A DNA stretch of 64,000 nt from Vagococcus proximus (GCF_029143285.1 NZ_JAPDSH010000004.1:149933-213932); one strand, 5' to 3'; counted from the stretch's first letter, positions 12,572 to 23,240 are shown. The notes: generated by a model not told the origin, from the sequence alone. Made by a program: numbers and translations.

Positions 12572-13522
12572 ATGAAACGATCAAAAATATGTAAAATGTT
12601 GAATATAAAATACCCTATTTTTCAAGGCGCAATGGCATGGGTTGCTAAGGCAGAACTCGCAAGTGCAGTATCTAATGCAGGTGGTCTAGGAATCATTGCA
12701 TCTGGTCATGCTCCAGCCGAATTTGTCAAAAGCCAAATTGAACAAGCGAAAGCATTAACTGATAAGCCCTTTGGTGTCAATATCATGTTACTCTCTCCTC
12801 ATGTTGATGAAGTAGTCGAAGTGGTGTGTCAGTCTGGGGTGAAAGTAGTAACAACAGGAGCTGGGTCACCAGCTAAATACATGTCTCAATTTAAGGAAGC
12901 GAATATTACAGTTATTCCAGTAGTGGCTTCAGTTGCATTAGCGAGAAGAATGGAACGAGACGGAGCAGATGCGGTAATTGTTGAAGGCATGGAGGCCGGT
13001 GGCCATATCGGGAAACTTACAACCTTAGCTCTAGTACCACAAGTAGTCGATGCGGTTTCGATTCCTGTTATTTCTGCAGGTGGTATAGGCGATGGAAGAG
13101 GTGTAGCAGCGGCCTTTATGTTAGGTGTCGATGCCGTTCAACTTGGAACAAGATTTTTAGTATCAAAAGAAACAGATATTCATTCAAATTATAAAGAAGC
13201 AGTGTTAAAAGCGCGTGATATTGATACAGCTATCACTGGATTATCAACGGGACATCCCGTTAGAGGAATTAGAAATAAATTAACACGTCAGTATGATACG
13301 GCTGAGCGGGAAGAATTAAAGAAAGAGCAACCGGATTGGGATCGTTTAGAAGATCTAGGAAAAGGAGCTCTAAAAAGAGCCGTAGTTGATGGCGATACGG
13401 AAAACAGTTCGATGATGGCTGGACAAATCGCCGGTCTTGTAAACAAGAGAAATCAGACTTGCCAAGAAATTGTTGACGAGTTGGTAGAAGAGTATTATGC
13501 CGCAATAAAACGGGCACAATAG
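12572..13522 (+). CDS. fabK: Enoyl-ACP reductase II (FMN-dependent)
   Basis: A 316-residue protein of the nitronate monooxygenase/FabK family. It has the YPIFQGAMAWVA start, the AGGHIG loop at about residues 147-152, and the phosphate-binding ISAGGIGDGRG followed by LGVDAVQLGTRFLV. FabK reduces trans-2-enoyl-ACP, the last step of each elongation cycle, and replaces FabI in many lactic acid bacteria. The aggag site precedes the ATG by 7-8 bases. Confidence 0.94.
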   Translation: MKRSKICKMLNIKYPIFQGAMAWVAKAELASAVSNAGGLGIIASGHAPAEFVKSQIEQAKALTDKPFGVNIMLLSPHVDEVVEVVCQSGVKVVTTGAGSPAKYMSQFKEANITVIPVVASVALARRMERDGADAVIVEGMEAGGHIGKLTTLALVPQVVDAVSIPVISAGGIGDGRGVAAAFMLGVDAVQLGTRFLVSKETDIHSNYKEAVLKARDIDTAITGLSTGHPVRGIRNKLTRQYDTAEREELKKEQPDWDRLEDLGKGALKRAVVDGDTENSSMMAGQIAGLVNKRNQTCQEIVDELVEEYYAAIKRAQ

Positions 13523-13538
13523 TTAAGGAGGGACAAAA

Positions 13539-14495
13539 TTGGCTATAGCATTTGTCTTTAGTGGTCAAGGCTCACAATATATTGGAATGGGAAAGGAACT
13601 CTATGATACTTTTCCAATAGTTAAATCAGTTGTAGATGAAGCATCACGTCTATTAAAAATCGATATGACTAAGCTTTGTTTTGAAGAAAATAACAAATTA
13701 AACGAAACAGCGTATACGCAACCTGCAATTTTAACGATAAGTGTTGCGATTTCTAAGTTATTAATAGAAAAGTTTGAAATTAAACCAGACTACCTAGCTG
13801 GATTGAGTTTGGGAGAATACAGCGCACTAGTGGTAAACGGCTCGTTATCATTCGAAGAAGCACTTTGTCTTGTGAGGAAAAGAGGAACCTTTATGGAGGA
13901 GGCTTTTCCGAGCGGACAAGGGGGAATGTGTGCTGTTATGGGATTAGATAGCACTGAGATAGAGCGTATCTGTGAAGAAATCACGAAAGAAAAAAGAGGG
14001 CTCGTTAGACCGGCTAATTATAATATGCCAAATCAAACTGTTATTTCAGGAGAGATAGAGGCATTAGAGTTAGCAAAAAAGCGTTTGACTCAAGCAGGAG
14101 CCAGAAAACTAATTCCTTTAAATGTTAGTGGTCCTTTCCACACAGAGTTGCTAGAACCTGCAGCTCAATTATTAGAAAATGAATGTAACTTTTTAAATTT
14201 GAAAACTGGAAATTATCCTATCGTTGCCAATGTAACGGGGGAACTAATTTCTTTAGATAGTGATATAAAACAATTATTAGTGACACAAGTGAAATCACCT
14301 GTCTTGTGGCAAAAATCAGTAGAGACATTGTACGAAAAGGGTGTGACAACTTTTATAGAAGTAGGACCAGGTCGCAGTTTAAGTACTTTTATAAGAAAAA
14401 TAGTAAAACAGGCGACTACCTTCAACGTAGAGGATTTAAAATCGTTAGAAAAAGTCAGGATAAACTTAACGACAGAGGAGAAAAAGGATGTCTAA
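13539..14495 (+). CDS. fabD: Malonyl-CoA:ACP transacylase
   Basis: A 318-residue transacylase with [12 protein letters not shown] at the start, the nucleophile Ser90 in [11 protein letters not shown] and the catalytic His in SGPFHTELL. It loads malonyl groups onto ACP. Translation begins at TTG (13539), well placed after aaggaggg; no ATG is available near the conserved N-terminus [11 protein letters not shown]. It overlaps fabG by 8 bases. Confidence 0.95.
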   Translation: MAIAFVFSGQGSQYIGMGKELYDTFPIVKSVVDEASRLLKIDMTKLCFEENNKLNETAYTQPAILTISVAISKLLIEKFEIKPDYLAGLSLGEYSALVVNGSLSFEEALCLVRKRGTFMEEAFPSGQGGMCAVMGLDSTEIERICEEITKEKRGLVRPANYNMPNQTVISGEIEALELAKKRLTQAGARKLIPLNVSGPFHTELLEPAAQLLENECNFLNLKTGNYPIVANVTGELISLDSDIKQLLVTQVKSPVLWQKSVETLYEKGVTTFIEVGPGRSLSTFIRKIVKQATTFNVEDLKSLEKVRINLTTEEKKDV

Positions 14496-15213
14496 AAATA
14501 AAGTTGTGATTGTTACGGGAAGCACGCGCGGTATTGGAAAAGCATTAGCTGAAGCATTTTTAAAAGAAGGGCATTCCGTTGTAATCAATGGCCGTGGTAA
14601 GGAAGCTCCAGAATGGCTAGCAGATTATCAAGAAACCAGTTATTACATCTCTGGTAATGTTTCAAAGCTAGAAGAAGCAATGAGCGTAATCAACAAAACA
14701 GTTGAGCATTTTGGACGATTAGATGTCTTAATAAATAATGCAGGAATCACGCGTGACACGTTGTTAATGCGTATGACAGAAGAAGATTTTGAGGAGGTGT
14801 TGTCGATAAATTTAACAGGTACATTTAATACCATTAAAGCAAGCAACAAAATTTTCTTAAAACAAAGAAATGGTCATATTATAAATATCGCAAGTGTTGT
14901 GGGTCAACTTGGTAATGCAGGTCAAGCAAATTATGCGGCAAGCAAGGCTGGTGTTATTGGTTTAACAAAATCAGTTGCTAGAGAATTAGCCAGCCGCAAT
15001 ATTTATTGTAATGCGATCGCACCAGGTTTTATTTCGACGGAAATGACCGACGTTTTAACTCAAGACCAACAAGAACATGCAAAAACTCAGATCCCATTAA
15101 AAACCTTTGGGACGGTAGAAGATGTAGCACAAGCCGCTTTATATTTAGCTAACCAAACATACGTAACAGGACAAGTCTTAAACGTTGATGGTGGTATGGT
15201 AATGAACGGCTAA
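14488..15213 (+). CDS. fabG: 3-oxoacyl-ACP reductase
   Basis: A 241-residue short-chain dehydrogenase. It has the NADP-binding [12 protein letters not shown] near the N-terminus, the NNAG motif, and the catalytic Ser, Tyr and Lys in [10 protein letters not shown]...NYAASKAG. It reduces 3-oxoacyl-ACP in the second step of elongation. It overlaps the end of fabD and sits in the canonical fab order. Confidence 0.95.
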   Translation: MSKNKVVIVTGSTRGIGKALAEAFLKEGHSVVINGRGKEAPEWLADYQETSYYISGNVSKLEEAMSVINKTVEHFGRLDVLINNAGITRDTLLMRMTEEDFEEVLSINLTGTFNTIKASNKIFLKQRNGHIINIASVVGQLGNAGQANYAASKAGVIGLTKSVARELASRNIYCNAIAPGFISTEMTDVLTQDQQEHAKTQIPLKTFGTVEDVAQAALYLANQTYVTGQVLNVDGGMVMNG

Positions 15214-15257
15214 CTAACCAGTTCGGTAAGAAAATTGGAATAAGGAGAAAATAAGTC

Positions 15258-16496
15258 ATGAGAAGAGTAGTTGTAACTGGGTTAGGAGCGATTACCCCTT
15301 TAGGAAATACAGTAGAAGAATTTTGGAATAATGTAAAACAAGGAAAGTTAGGAATAGGTCCTATCACACGATTTGATGCAAGTGAAACAGGGATTTCAGT
15401 AGCAGCAGAAGTTAAAGATTTCGACCCCATTCAATACATGGAAAAAAAAGCAACCAAACGAATGGATCTTTTTTCAATCTATGGTGTTTCAGCTGCCCTA
15501 CAAGCAATGCAAGACAGTAACTTGACAGTAGAGGCTATTGACCCGGAGCGATTAGGCGTTATTGCAAGTTCGGGTATTGGTGGTATGACCACAATTCAAG
15601 AACAAGTTATTAAGATGTCTACTAAAGGACCACAACGTGTAGCACCGTTATTTGTTCCGATGGCGATAGGGAATATGGTTGCTGGAAATATCTCTTATTA
15701 TATTGGTGCAAAAGGAATTTCTACTTCAATTGTTACGGCGTGTGCATCTGGTACTAATGCAATCGGCGAAGCTTATCGAACAATCAAACACGGGTATGCA
15801 GATGCTATAGTAGCTGGTGGAGCTGAAGCGACGATTTGTGAAATTGGGATATCTGGTTTTGGTGCATTAACAGCATTAACAAAAGAAACAGACCCTACAA
15901 GAGCCTCTATCCCCTTTGATAAAGATCGTTCAGGTTTTGTTATGGGAGAAGGGGCAGGGATGCTTGTTCTAGAAGAATTAGAGCACGCCTTAGCTCGTAA
16001 CGCTAAGATTTATGGAGAAGTAGTTGGCTATGGCGCGACAAGTGATGCTTATCATATGACTAGTCCAAATCCAGATGGTTCAGGAGCAGGTCGCGCCATG
16101 CAACAAGCTATGGAGGAAGCAAAGATAACAGCAACTGATTTAGATTACATCAATGCACATGGAACAAGCACGCCTAATAATGATTCAGCAGAAACAACGG
16201 CTATTAAATTTGCTCTTGGAAAAGAGGCCTCAAATGTAGCTATTTCAAGTACGAAAAGCATGATTGGTCATTTATTAGGTGCAGCAGGAGCAGTTGAGGG
16301 CATCGTATGTCTTAAATCCCTTACAGATCAATTTGTGCCCCCAACGTTAGGCTTGAAACATAATGATCCTTTGTGTGACTTGGATTACATACCGAATGAA
16401 GGCAGAGAGCAGACCTTAACTTACGCAATGAGTAACTCACTAGGCTTTGGTGGTCATAATGCAGTTTGTCTCTTCAAAAAGTGGGAGGGTCAGTAA
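15258..16496 (+). CDS. fabF: 3-oxoacyl-ACP synthase II
   Basis: A 412-residue condensing enzyme. Its catalytic residues are Cys in VTACASGTNAIGEA, His in AHGTSTPNNDSAE and His in SMIGHLLGAAGAVE. It performs chain elongation with malonyl-ACP. It begins RRVVVTGLGAITPLGN, the usual KAS II start. The stop codon directly abuts the GTG start of accB. Confidence 0.96.
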   Translation: MRRVVVTGLGAITPLGNTVEEFWNNVKQGKLGIGPITRFDASETGISVAAEVKDFDPIQYMEKKATKRMDLFSIYGVSAALQAMQDSNLTVEAIDPERLGVIASSGIGGMTTIQEQVIKMSTKGPQRVAPLFVPMAIGNMVAGNISYYIGAKGISTSIVTACASGTNAIGEAYRTIKHGYADAIVAGGAEATICEIGISGFGALTALTKETDPTRASIPFDKDRSGFVMGEGAGMLVLEELEHALARNAKIYGEVVGYGATSDAYHMTSPNPDGSGAGRAMQQAMEEAKITATDLDYINAHGTSTPNNDSAETTAIKFALGKEASNVAISSTKSMIGHLLGAAGAVEGIVCLKSLTDQFVPPTLGLKHNDPLCDLDYIPNEGREQTLTYAMSNSLGFGGHNAVCLFKKWEGQ

Positions 16497-16964
16497 GTGA
16501 AACATAACGAATTGAAAGACTTAATAACATCTATTGATCATAGTTCTATTAGAGAATTTAATTTTGAAACAAACGATTATAAACTCTACATTAATAAAAA
16601 TGAAATGACTACCTTATCAAAACCTGAAACAACAGTTGTAAGTGAGGTGGCTCCTAGCGCTGTAGCAAAAGAAAATCAAGACGAGGTAGCGCCACTAGAA
16701 GATAAAGTTGTGCCACAGGCTGACGGTGAATATATTACCTCACCGTTAGTTGGGATCGCCTATAGTAGTAGTGATCCTACGAGTCAGCCGTTTAAAAAAG
16801 TAGGCGATACGGTTGAGATAGGTGAAACAGTTTGTATTGTCGAATCAATGAAGATAATGAACGATATTCCAAGTCCTTTATCGGGGACTGTATCTAAAGT
16901 GTTATTCAGTAATGAAGAGGTTGTAGAGTTCGGTCAACCTTTGTTTGAAATTCAAAGCAATTAA
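16497..16964 (+). CDS. accB: Biotin carboxyl carrier protein of acetyl-CoA carboxylase
   Basis: A 155-residue protein with an N-terminal domain, a Pro/Ala/Glu/Val-rich linker (about 38-75) and a biotinyl domain. The biotinylated lysine is Lys119 in VESMKIMND. It carries carboxybiotin between AccC and AccA/AccD. The start codon is GTG immediately after the fabF stop, within gggaggg-preceded sequence. Biotinylation is presumably done by the ligase at the end of this operon. Confidence 0.94.
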   Translation: MKHNELKDLITSIDHSSIREFNFETNDYKLYINKNEMTTLSKPETTVVSEVAPSAVAKENQDEVAPLEDKVVPQADGEYITSPLVGIAYSSSDPTSQPFKKVGDTVEIGETVCIVESMKIMNDIPSPLSGTVSKVLFSNEEVVEFGQPLFEIQSN

Positions 16965-16993
16965 CTTAATAAATCTAATCGGAGGATATTAAT

Positions 16994-17425
16994 ATGCAAT
17001 TAAATGTACAAGAAATTATGGAAATCATCCCAAATCGTTACCCTATTATGATGGTTGATAGAGTTTTAGAATTAGAACCAGGTAAGCGTGTGGTTGCTAT
17101 TAAAAATGTAACCTACAATGAACATTTCTTCCCAGGTCATTTTCCAGGAGAACCTGTTATGCCAGGTGTGCTTATACTAGAAGCACTAGCTCAAACAGGG
17201 TCAATTCCATTACTAAAAAGTCCAGAATTTGAAGGTCAAACAGGTTATTTAGGTGGGATTGATAAAGTTAAATTCCGTCAAAAAGTTGTACCTGGAGATG
17301 TGTTAAAGATGGAAATGACAATTATTAAACAAAAAGGAAATATTGGTGTCGGTCAAGCGGTTGCTTATGTTGAAGATAAGAAAGTGTGTGAAGCTTTAAT
17401 GACCTTTATTATTGGGGCGAAATAA
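16994..17425 (+). CDS. fabZ: 3-hydroxyacyl-ACP dehydratase
   Basis: A 143-residue hot-dog-fold dehydratase. The catalytic His and Glu lie in HFPGEPVMPGVLILEALAQ. It also has the family start IMEIIPNRYPIMMVDRV. It removes water from 3-hydroxyacyl-ACP. The last base of its stop codon is the first base of the accC start, a tight coupling. Confidence 0.95.
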   Translation: MQLNVQEIMEIIPNRYPIMMVDRVLELEPGKRVVAIKNVTYNEHFFPGHFPGEPVMPGVLILEALAQTGSIPLLKSPEFEGQTGYLGGIDKVKFRQKVVPGDVLKMEMTIIKQKGNIGVGQAVAYVEDKKVCEALMTFIIGAK

Positions 17426-18783
17426 TGTTTAACAAAGTACTTATTGCTAATAGAGGAGAAATAGCCGTTAGAATTATCAGGGCTTGCCAAGAGATGGGGA
17501 TTGCAACCGTAGCGGTTTACTCTGAAGTAGATCGCTATGCGCTACATGTCGAATTAGCAGATGAGGCAGTCTGTATTGGCCCTGCTCACGCTAGTGATTC
17601 TTATTTAAATCAACAGCAGCTTTTAAGTGCAGCTGTTTTAACTGGTGCAGAAGCGATTCACCCTGGCTTTGGTTTTTTATCAGAAAACAGTACGTTTGCC
17701 GCTATGTGTCAAGACTGTCAGATTGCATTTATTGGTCCTAAGCATGAGACTATCGAATTGATGGGGAATAAAATCAACGCTAGAAAGACAATGATAGATG
17801 CAGGTGTTCCAGTGATTCCAGGTAGTGATGGTAAAATTGCTACGCTAGCTGAAGCGAAACAAATTGCTGAAACTATTGGTTATCCTTTAATGATAAAGGC
17901 TGCTGCAGGTGGCGGTGGAAAAGGTATTAGAAAAGTATTAAATCAAGAAGAGTTAACAAGCCAATTTCAAAGCGCTCAGCAAGAAGCTTTGTCAGCATTT
18001 GGGAATGATGATATGTACATCGAAAAAATAATTTACCCAGCCAGACATATTGAAGTCCAAATTTTAGGGGATCAGTGCGGGACTATTATTCATTTAGGAG
18101 AACGCGATTGCTCTCTACAACGTCATAATCAAAAAGTATTAGAAACAGCACCAGCTATAGATTTACCTGAGGAAGCACGAACAGATATTTGTCAGTCGGC
18201 TGTTATGGCAGCTAACGCTGTGCATTATGAGAATGCTGGAACAATAGAATTTTTAGTAGACGAACATGACAATTTTTATTTTATGGAAATGAATACTAGG
18301 ATTCAAGTGGAGCATCCTGTTACGGAAATGATTACAGGAGTCGATATTGTAAAAAAACAAATTGAGATTGCTTATGGCATGCCTTTAATGCTTAGTCAAT
18401 CTGATATATTAGTTGAAGGATTTAGTGTTGAATGCCGCATCAATGCTGAAGACCCTAGCTTTAATTTTGCACCTGTGCCAGGACGTCTTACTCATCTTCA
18501 TTTACCAAGTGGTGGCATGGGGCTTAGAGTAGAAAGTGCGATGTATTCAGGATGTGATATTTCACCTTATTATGATTCTATGGTTGCGAAAATCATTACG
18601 CATGGCAAGACCAAACTAGAGGCTTTCTCTAAGATGCAACGAGCTTTATCAGAACTGAGAGTAGAAGAAATTGTCACAAATAAACAATTTCAACTTGATC
18701 TAATTGCCAATCAGAGTGTTTTGGATGGCCATTATGATACAAGCTTCTTAGAAGAAAAATTTTTACCTCAATGGTTTGATTAG
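17425..18783 (+). CDS. accC: Biotin carboxylase subunit of acetyl-CoA carboxylase
   Basis: A 452-residue ATP-grasp enzyme beginning MFNKVLIANRGEIAVRIIRA. It contains the glycine-rich ATP loop AAAGGGGKGIR and the catalytic region FMEMNTRIQVEHPVTEMITG. It carboxylates the biotin on AccB using bicarbonate and ATP. Full family length, no anomalies. Confidence 0.96.
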   Translation: MFNKVLIANRGEIAVRIIRACQEMGIATVAVYSEVDRYALHVELADEAVCIGPAHASDSYLNQQQLLSAAVLTGAEAIHPGFGFLSENSTFAAMCQDCQIAFIGPKHETIELMGNKINARKTMIDAGVPVIPGSDGKIATLAEAKQIAETIGYPLMIKAAAGGGGKGIRKVLNQEELTSQFQSAQQEALSAFGNDDMYIEKIIYPARHIEVQILGDQCGTIIHLGERDCSLQRHNQKVLETAPAIDLPEEARTDICQSAVMAANAVHYENAGTIEFLVDEHDNFYFMEMNTRIQVEHPVTEMITGVDIVKKQIEIAYGMPLMLSQSDILVEGFSVECRINAEDPSFNFAPVPGRLTHLHLPSGGMGLRVESAMYSGCDISPYYDSMVAKIITHGKTKLEAFSKMQRALSELRVEEIVTNKQFQLDLIANQSVLDGHYDTSFLEEKFLPQWFD

Positions 18784-18809
18784 TTAACAGTTAGGAGGTG
18801 TAACTGCCT

Positions 18810-19685
18810 ATGGGATTATTTAAAAAAAAGAGACAGTACATACCGATTGCCTCGAAACAACCATTGGATACACACATACCAAAACCGAGTGTGCCTAATG
18901 ATATGTGGGTTCAGTGTGAGTCATGTAGAAAAGCAATTTATGTTAAAAGTATAACGGCTCATCATTTATGTCCGCACTGTGATTTCGCCTTTAAATTAGG
19001 AGCAAAAGATCGACTAAACCTAATTTGTGATGTGGGGACATTTAAAGAATTAGACAGTACGATTATGGGGCAGGATAAACTAAACTTTCCAGGCTATCAA
19101 GAAAAAATCTGTGGGGAACAAGTCAAAAGTGGCTTAACCGAAGCAGTTGTGACAGGGAAAGCAAAGATTAATGCTCACCCCGTTATGATTGCTGTTATGG
19201 ATAGTCATTTTATGATGGGAAGTATGGGTCAAGCCGTTGGCGAGAAGATTACGCGTTTATTTGAATATGCCACGGAAAAGCGCTTGCCTGTTGTTATTTT
19301 TACTGCATCAGGTGGTGCCCGTATGCAAGAAGGTATTATCTCGCTTATGCAAATGGCTAAAATTACAAATGCCGTTAAGAGACATAGTAATCAAGGATTA
19401 TTTTATTTAACAGTCTTAACAGACCCGACAATGGGCGGTGTGACCGCTAGTTTTGCAATGGATGGTGATATTATTTTAGCAGAACCTAATGCTCGTATTG
19501 GTTTTGCAGGTGCACGCGTAATTGAACAAACAATTCAACAAAAGCTGCCAGATGATTTCCAACGTGCTGAATTTTTATTAGATCACGGTTTTATTGATAA
19601 AATTGTACCACGAAAAGAATTGAAGGATACGATAGGTGTATTTCTGCAATTTCATTGCCAGGGTGAGGAGGGTATTGATGGTTAA
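18810..19685 (+). CDS. accD: Acetyl-CoA carboxylase, carboxyltransferase beta subunit
   Basis: A 291-residue protein with the N-terminal four-cysteine zinc ribbon (CESC ... CPHC, about residues 32-54). The carboxyltransferase core includes [13 protein letters not shown] and [12 protein letters not shown]. With AccA it transfers CO2 from biotin to acetyl-CoA to form malonyl-CoA. The ribosome site taggaggtg precedes the ATG. It overlaps accA by 8 bases. Confidence 0.95.
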   Translation: MGLFKKKRQYIPIASKQPLDTHIPKPSVPNDMWVQCESCRKAIYVKSITAHHLCPHCDFAFKLGAKDRLNLICDVGTFKELDSTIMGQDKLNFPGYQEKICGEQVKSGLTEAVVTGKAKINAHPVMIAVMDSHFMMGSMGQAVGEKITRLFEYATEKRLPVVIFTASGGARMQEGIISLMQMAKITNAVKRHSNQGLFYLTVLTDPTMGGVTASFAMDGDIILAEPNARIGFAGARVIEQTIQQKLPDDFQRAEFLLDHGFIDKIVPRKELKDTIGVFLQFHCQGEEGIDG

Positions 19686-20466
19686 AAAAAGTCCTAATGA
19701 AATCGTGATGATCGCAAGACAACTCTCTCGCTTAAGTCCACTCGATTACATCGATACTATTTTCGATGATTTTATTGAATGTCATGGAGATCGGTTCTTT
19801 GGTGATGATCAAGCTTTAATTGGTGGATTAGCCTATCTTAATAAACAACCTGTAACGATTTTAGCGATTCAAAAGGGCCGTGATTTACAGGAAAATATGA
19901 AGCGTAATTTTGGTTCACCACATCCTGAGGGTTATCAAAAAGCGTATCGTTTGATGAAACAAGCAGAAAAATTTAATAGACCGGTGATAACCTTTATTAA
20001 TACGCCAGGAGCTTTTTGTGGCATTGAAGCAGAAGAGAGAGGGGCCGGTGCTGCTATAGCGAAGTGTTTAATGGCATTAAGTGACTTAACTGTTCCTACT
20101 ATTGCTATTTTCACTGGTGAAGGAGGAAGTGGTGGGGCGCTAGCTCTTGCTTTAACAGATCGAATTATCATGCTAGAGCATAGTATCTACTCCATTTTAT
20201 CTCCAGAAGGTTTTGCTTCTATTTTATGGAAAGACGCAAGTCGTACAAAAGAAGCGGCAGATTTAATGAAATTAACAGCTGGTGAATTAAAAGAATTAGG
20301 TGTTGTAGACAAGGTTGTGTTAGAAACGAACAAGGACATACCATTAGCTTCAAATTATATTATGGCTAACTTGAAAAGAACAGTTGTTAAGGAATTAAGC
20401 GTCCTACAAACTTTATCTTTGGAAGACTTACATGAGCAGCGCTATGCTAAATATCGTAAATTTTAA
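19678..20466 (+). CDS. accA: Acetyl-CoA carboxylase, carboxyltransferase alpha subunit
   Basis: A 262-residue crotonase-fold protein with [27 protein letters not shown] sequence (here FINTPGAF) and [15 protein letters not shown], the AccA signature. I place the start at ATG 19678, 7 bases after ggaggg, because the longer frame lies inside accD and adds non-homologous residues. It completes the carboxylase encoded by accB, accC and accD just upstream. Confidence 0.95.
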   Translation: MVKKSPNEIVMIARQLSRLSPLDYIDTIFDDFIECHGDRFFGDDQALIGGLAYLNKQPVTILAIQKGRDLQENMKRNFGSPHPEGYQKAYRLMKQAEKFNRPVITFINTPGAFCGIEAEERGAGAAIAKCLMALSDLTVPTIAIFTGEGGSGGALALALTDRIIMLEHSIYSILSPEGFASILWKDASRTKEAADLMKLTAGELKELGVVDKVVLETNKDIPLASNYIMANLKRTVVKELSVLQTLSLEDLHEQRYAKYRKF

Positions 20467-20487
20467 TTAGGGATGTGACATAAAAAG

Positions 20488-21279
20488 ATGATTAAAAACG
20501 TAATGATTGAAGATGAGTTGTTTTATTTTGAACATCTTAGTGAGGTGACATCTACTAATACCGTAGCAAAACAATATAAAATTAGAGATACCTCTAAAAA
20601 CTGGTTGATTGTATCTGACTGTCAAACAGCAGGTTATGGTAGGTTTGGTCGACATTTTTATTCGCCCAAAGAATCTGGAATTTATTTTACCTTTACGTTG
20701 CCTTCGAGGTTTAATATAACCGAAAATGATTGTTTGACCTTTTTAGCAGCTCTTGCAATAGCAACGGAAATAGAAGAAAGAACCTCTAAGTCACCTGCAA
20801 TAAAGTGGGTGAATGATATTTATTTACACGGTAAGAAAGTAGCTGGTATTTTAGCAGAGAGCACTTTTTTTCCAGTAGGAAACCAGAATTTAATGGTTGG
20901 CATTGGTATTAATATAAGTCGTAGTGAAACAGAAAAAGAACCGCACGACCTACACAATAAAAGAGGCTTTGTGTATGAAGAAACGAAAGAGTTAACAGTA
21001 GAAGATAAAAAAGAATGGGCTGTTTCGATTGTAAGGCGGATACTAGCGATGGTTGAAGATAAAAAGACATCAGATTATCTAAAAACGTATCAATCTAAAT
21101 GCTTAACTTTGAATAAAAAAATCTCTTGGAAAAAAAATGGAGAAACAATGGTAGGAAGAGCACAAAAATTGACGGCGTATGGTCAGTTAGTTGTGAGCAT
21201 GGAAAATAATAGAGTTGAAATCCTTAATCACGGGGATACAAGTATTTTAGCATGTGAAAAAGAGGAAGTATTGCGATGA
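20488..21279 (+). CDS. birA: Biotin--protein ligase, no DNA-binding domain
   Basis: A 263-residue class I-type biotin ligase. It shows the biotinyl-AMP site SDCQTAGYGRFGRHF, the core KWVNDIYL and KVAGILAE, and a C-terminal SH3-like domain. There is no N-terminal helix-turn-helix, so it should not act as the biotin repressor. Its position 21 bases after accA suggests it is dedicated to biotinylating AccB. The start has only a weak ribosome site; an internal ATG at 20503 is possible. Confidence 0.9.
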   Translation: MIKNVMIEDELFYFEHLSEVTSTNTVAKQYKIRDTSKNWLIVSDCQTAGYGRFGRHFYSPKESGIYFTFTLPSRFNITENDCLTFLAALAIATEIEERTSKSPAIKWVNDIYLHGKKVAGILAESTFFPVGNQNLMVGIGINISRSETEKEPHDLHNKRGFVYEETKELTVEDKKEWAVSIVRRILAMVEDKKTSDYLKTYQSKCLTLNKKISWKKNGETMVGRAQKLTAYGQLVVSMENNRVEILNHGDTSILACEKEEVLR

Positions 21280-21776
21280 TAAGACAATTGCCTAAAGTTG
21301 CTTTATTAGGTGCACTATCTTTTGTGAGTGGGTATTTATCATTATCAATGGGACCTGTTCCACTAACACTTCAAACACTAATTGTGCTTTTATCAGGAAT
21401 AATCCTATCTCCTAGAGAAGCTGCATGGTCGCAGGTGATACATATCCTGTTGAAGTTTTTAACAATGGGAGTTGGTATAGTTATCTTGCCCAGTTTTGGT
21501 TTTCTTTTGAGCTTCCCACTAATAGCAAGTCTACTTTCTTGGTATTACCGTAGACACCGTGAGCAATCGAAAGCTTTAGTCAGCGGTATAATTGCTGTAA
21601 GTTTGTTATCTTACGTTATAGGCCTAAGCTATATGTGGCTTATATTGGTTAAAATACAAGGGCAAACCTTTACAATAGGTCAACTAATACAAATGGGTAT
21701 GCTAGTATTTATTCCAGGTGATGTAGTCAAAGGGATAGTAGCTTATCGTATTACTAAAAGAATTAAGATTAAATAA
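21276..21776 (+). CDS. bioY: Biotin transporter substrate-binding component BioY
   Basis: A 166-residue membrane protein with about five or six hydrophobic helices and the BioY motifs GPVPLTLQTLIVLLSG and FIPGDVVKG. BioY is the biotin-binding S component of ECF transporters and can work with shared energy-coupling modules. It overlaps birA by 4 bases and ends the operon, so biotin uptake, ligation and acceptor are co-expressed. Slightly short for the family. Confidence 0.9.
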   Translation: MIRQLPKVALLGALSFVSGYLSLSMGPVPLTLQTLIVLLSGIILSPREAAWSQVIHILLKFLTMGVGIVILPSFGFLLSFPLIASLLSWYYRRHREQSKALVSGIIAVSLLSYVIGLSYMWLILVKIQGQTFTIGQLIQMGMLVFIPGDVVKGIVAYRITKRIKIK

Positions 21777-21778
21777 TT

Positions 21779-21810
21779 AAAAAACTACTCAATTCGGGTA
21801 GTTTTTTTTA
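21779..21810 (+). terminator. Terminator of the fab-acc-birA-bioY operon
   Basis: Inverted repeat aaaaaactac...gtagtttttt around CTCAATTCGG, followed by a T run, directly after the bioY stop codon. Confidence 0.8.
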
Positions 21811-21880
21811 GGTTTAAATTTGCGAACAAAAAGGATAAACGTTAAACTAGAGTGACTAATAATAAAAAGAGGTGTTTAGT

Positions 21881-23071
21881 ATGACCATCAAAAAATTTAA
21901 TTCAGAACATGACCAACAACAATTTTTAAACTTAAATTCTTATGCATTCAATTATACAAGAACAGCAGAGCATGATAAGCGCTCATTAGACATGATGAAG
22001 CATTGTGATTTATGGGGAGCTTTTGATGAGGATCACCTAACAAGTCAGATTATGGTTTTACCCTATAGAGCTAAAATTGGGACTCAAGACGTTAAAATGG
22101 CAGGAATAGGCAGTGTCGCAACTTATCCTGAAAACCGAGGGAATGGTGGAATCAGAGCTTTATTTAAAGACATCTTCAAAGAACTGGAAGAAAAAGAAGT
22201 TCCGCTCTCTTATCTAGCCCCTTTTAGCCAACCTTTTTATCGTAAATTTGGCTATGAAACAGTATTTGAAACAATATCAGGAACATTAACTCGAGAGACA
22301 GTAACCCAATTACCTTTTACAAGCGAAGGAAGCATAAAACGTGTCGATAAAAATGCCCCTGAGTGGCGAGACGTTTTGAAAAAACTATATAGCGAAACAT
22401 TAGGAAAAGACTTTGGCGCCGTAGTACGTGATGATTGGTGGTGGGAAGCCAAACTGACTCGTAAAATAGATGAAGTAGCCATTGTTTTTGATAATTTGGA
22501 AGAACCAGTGGGCTATTTAATGTATAAAATGGAAGGCTCTCAATTTATCATTAAAGAACTAGCTTATAAAACAAAACAAGCACTCTATAAATTAAATGGC
22601 TTTATTTCGTCTCACAGTGGGACGTTTGAAACATTCCATTACACTGCAAGTTTGTTAGAAAAAATGACCTTATTATTCCCAGAATGTCGCGTACTAGAAC
22701 AAAAAATTGAGCAAGATATGATGGTTAAAATCGTGTTGTTTGATAAGTTCATGGCAGCCTATCCGTTTAATCCAACTGCTAATTTATCTGTCTCTTTAGC
22801 TATCGAGGATAATTCGAGCGACTATAACAATGGGACATGGCAATTAACCATTAAAAATGGAGAAGCTAGTTGCCAAAAGCTTTCCAATGATCTGTTAGAA
22901 ACTGCTGATTTTTCTGGGCCTATTCAAAAATGGACGCAAGTATTTATGGGACACTCTAAGTTTAACAGTCACATTTTCTTAGAATACATAACCGTAAACT
23001 CAAAAGAAAAAGTCCAAGAACTAGGGGATTCAATACCAAACGTAACACCGTGCTTGTATGACTATTTCTAA
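21881..23071 (+). CDS. GNAT acetyltransferase, Eis-like with sterol carrier-type C-terminus
   Basis: This 396-residue protein has the architecture of the Eis family. The N-terminal GNAT domain contains KMAGIGSVATYPENRGNGGIRAL, which includes the acetyl-CoA loop. A second GNAT-like half follows, then a C-terminal domain ending in a free carboxylate (LYDYF). In some homologues the tyrosine and terminal carboxylate act in catalysis. Eis-type enzymes acetylate amines, including aminoglycosides in mycobacteria; the substrate here is not known. The ATG at 21881 is preceded by aagaggtg. It is monocistronic. Confidence 0.82.
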   Translation: MTIKKFNSEHDQQQFLNLNSYAFNYTRTAEHDKRSLDMMKHCDLWGAFDEDHLTSQIMVLPYRAKIGTQDVKMAGIGSVATYPENRGNGGIRALFKDIFKELEEKEVPLSYLAPFSQPFYRKFGYETVFETISGTLTRETVTQLPFTSEGSIKRVDKNAPEWRDVLKKLYSETLGKDFGAVVRDDWWWEAKLTRKIDEVAIVFDNLEEPVGYLMYKMEGSQFIIKELAYKTKQALYKLNGFISSHSGTFETFHYTASLLEKMTLLFPECRVLEQKIEQDMMVKIVLFDKFMAAYPFNPTANLSVSLAIEDNSSDYNNGTWQLTIKNGEASCQKLSNDLLETADFSGPIQKWTQVFMGHSKFNSHIFLEYITVNSKEKVQELGDSIPNVTPCLYDYF

Positions 23072-23240
23072 AACTAAAGTCCTCTAATGAGAACCTAAAA
23101 TAACAAAGCAAATCATGTTCATTTACTAGTGTAGGGTATTTAATGTATGAATTTAAATTGATACTGTAAAAACGATTTCTTTTATTTTATAATTAGAGTA
23201 AAGTTATAAGTCTTAAGTGTATTGGAAAGGATTTTGTCTC

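Noticed and set aside
14306..14509. A 67-residue frame overlapping fabD and fabG
   Set aside because: It lies wholly within intact, conserved genes in another frame.
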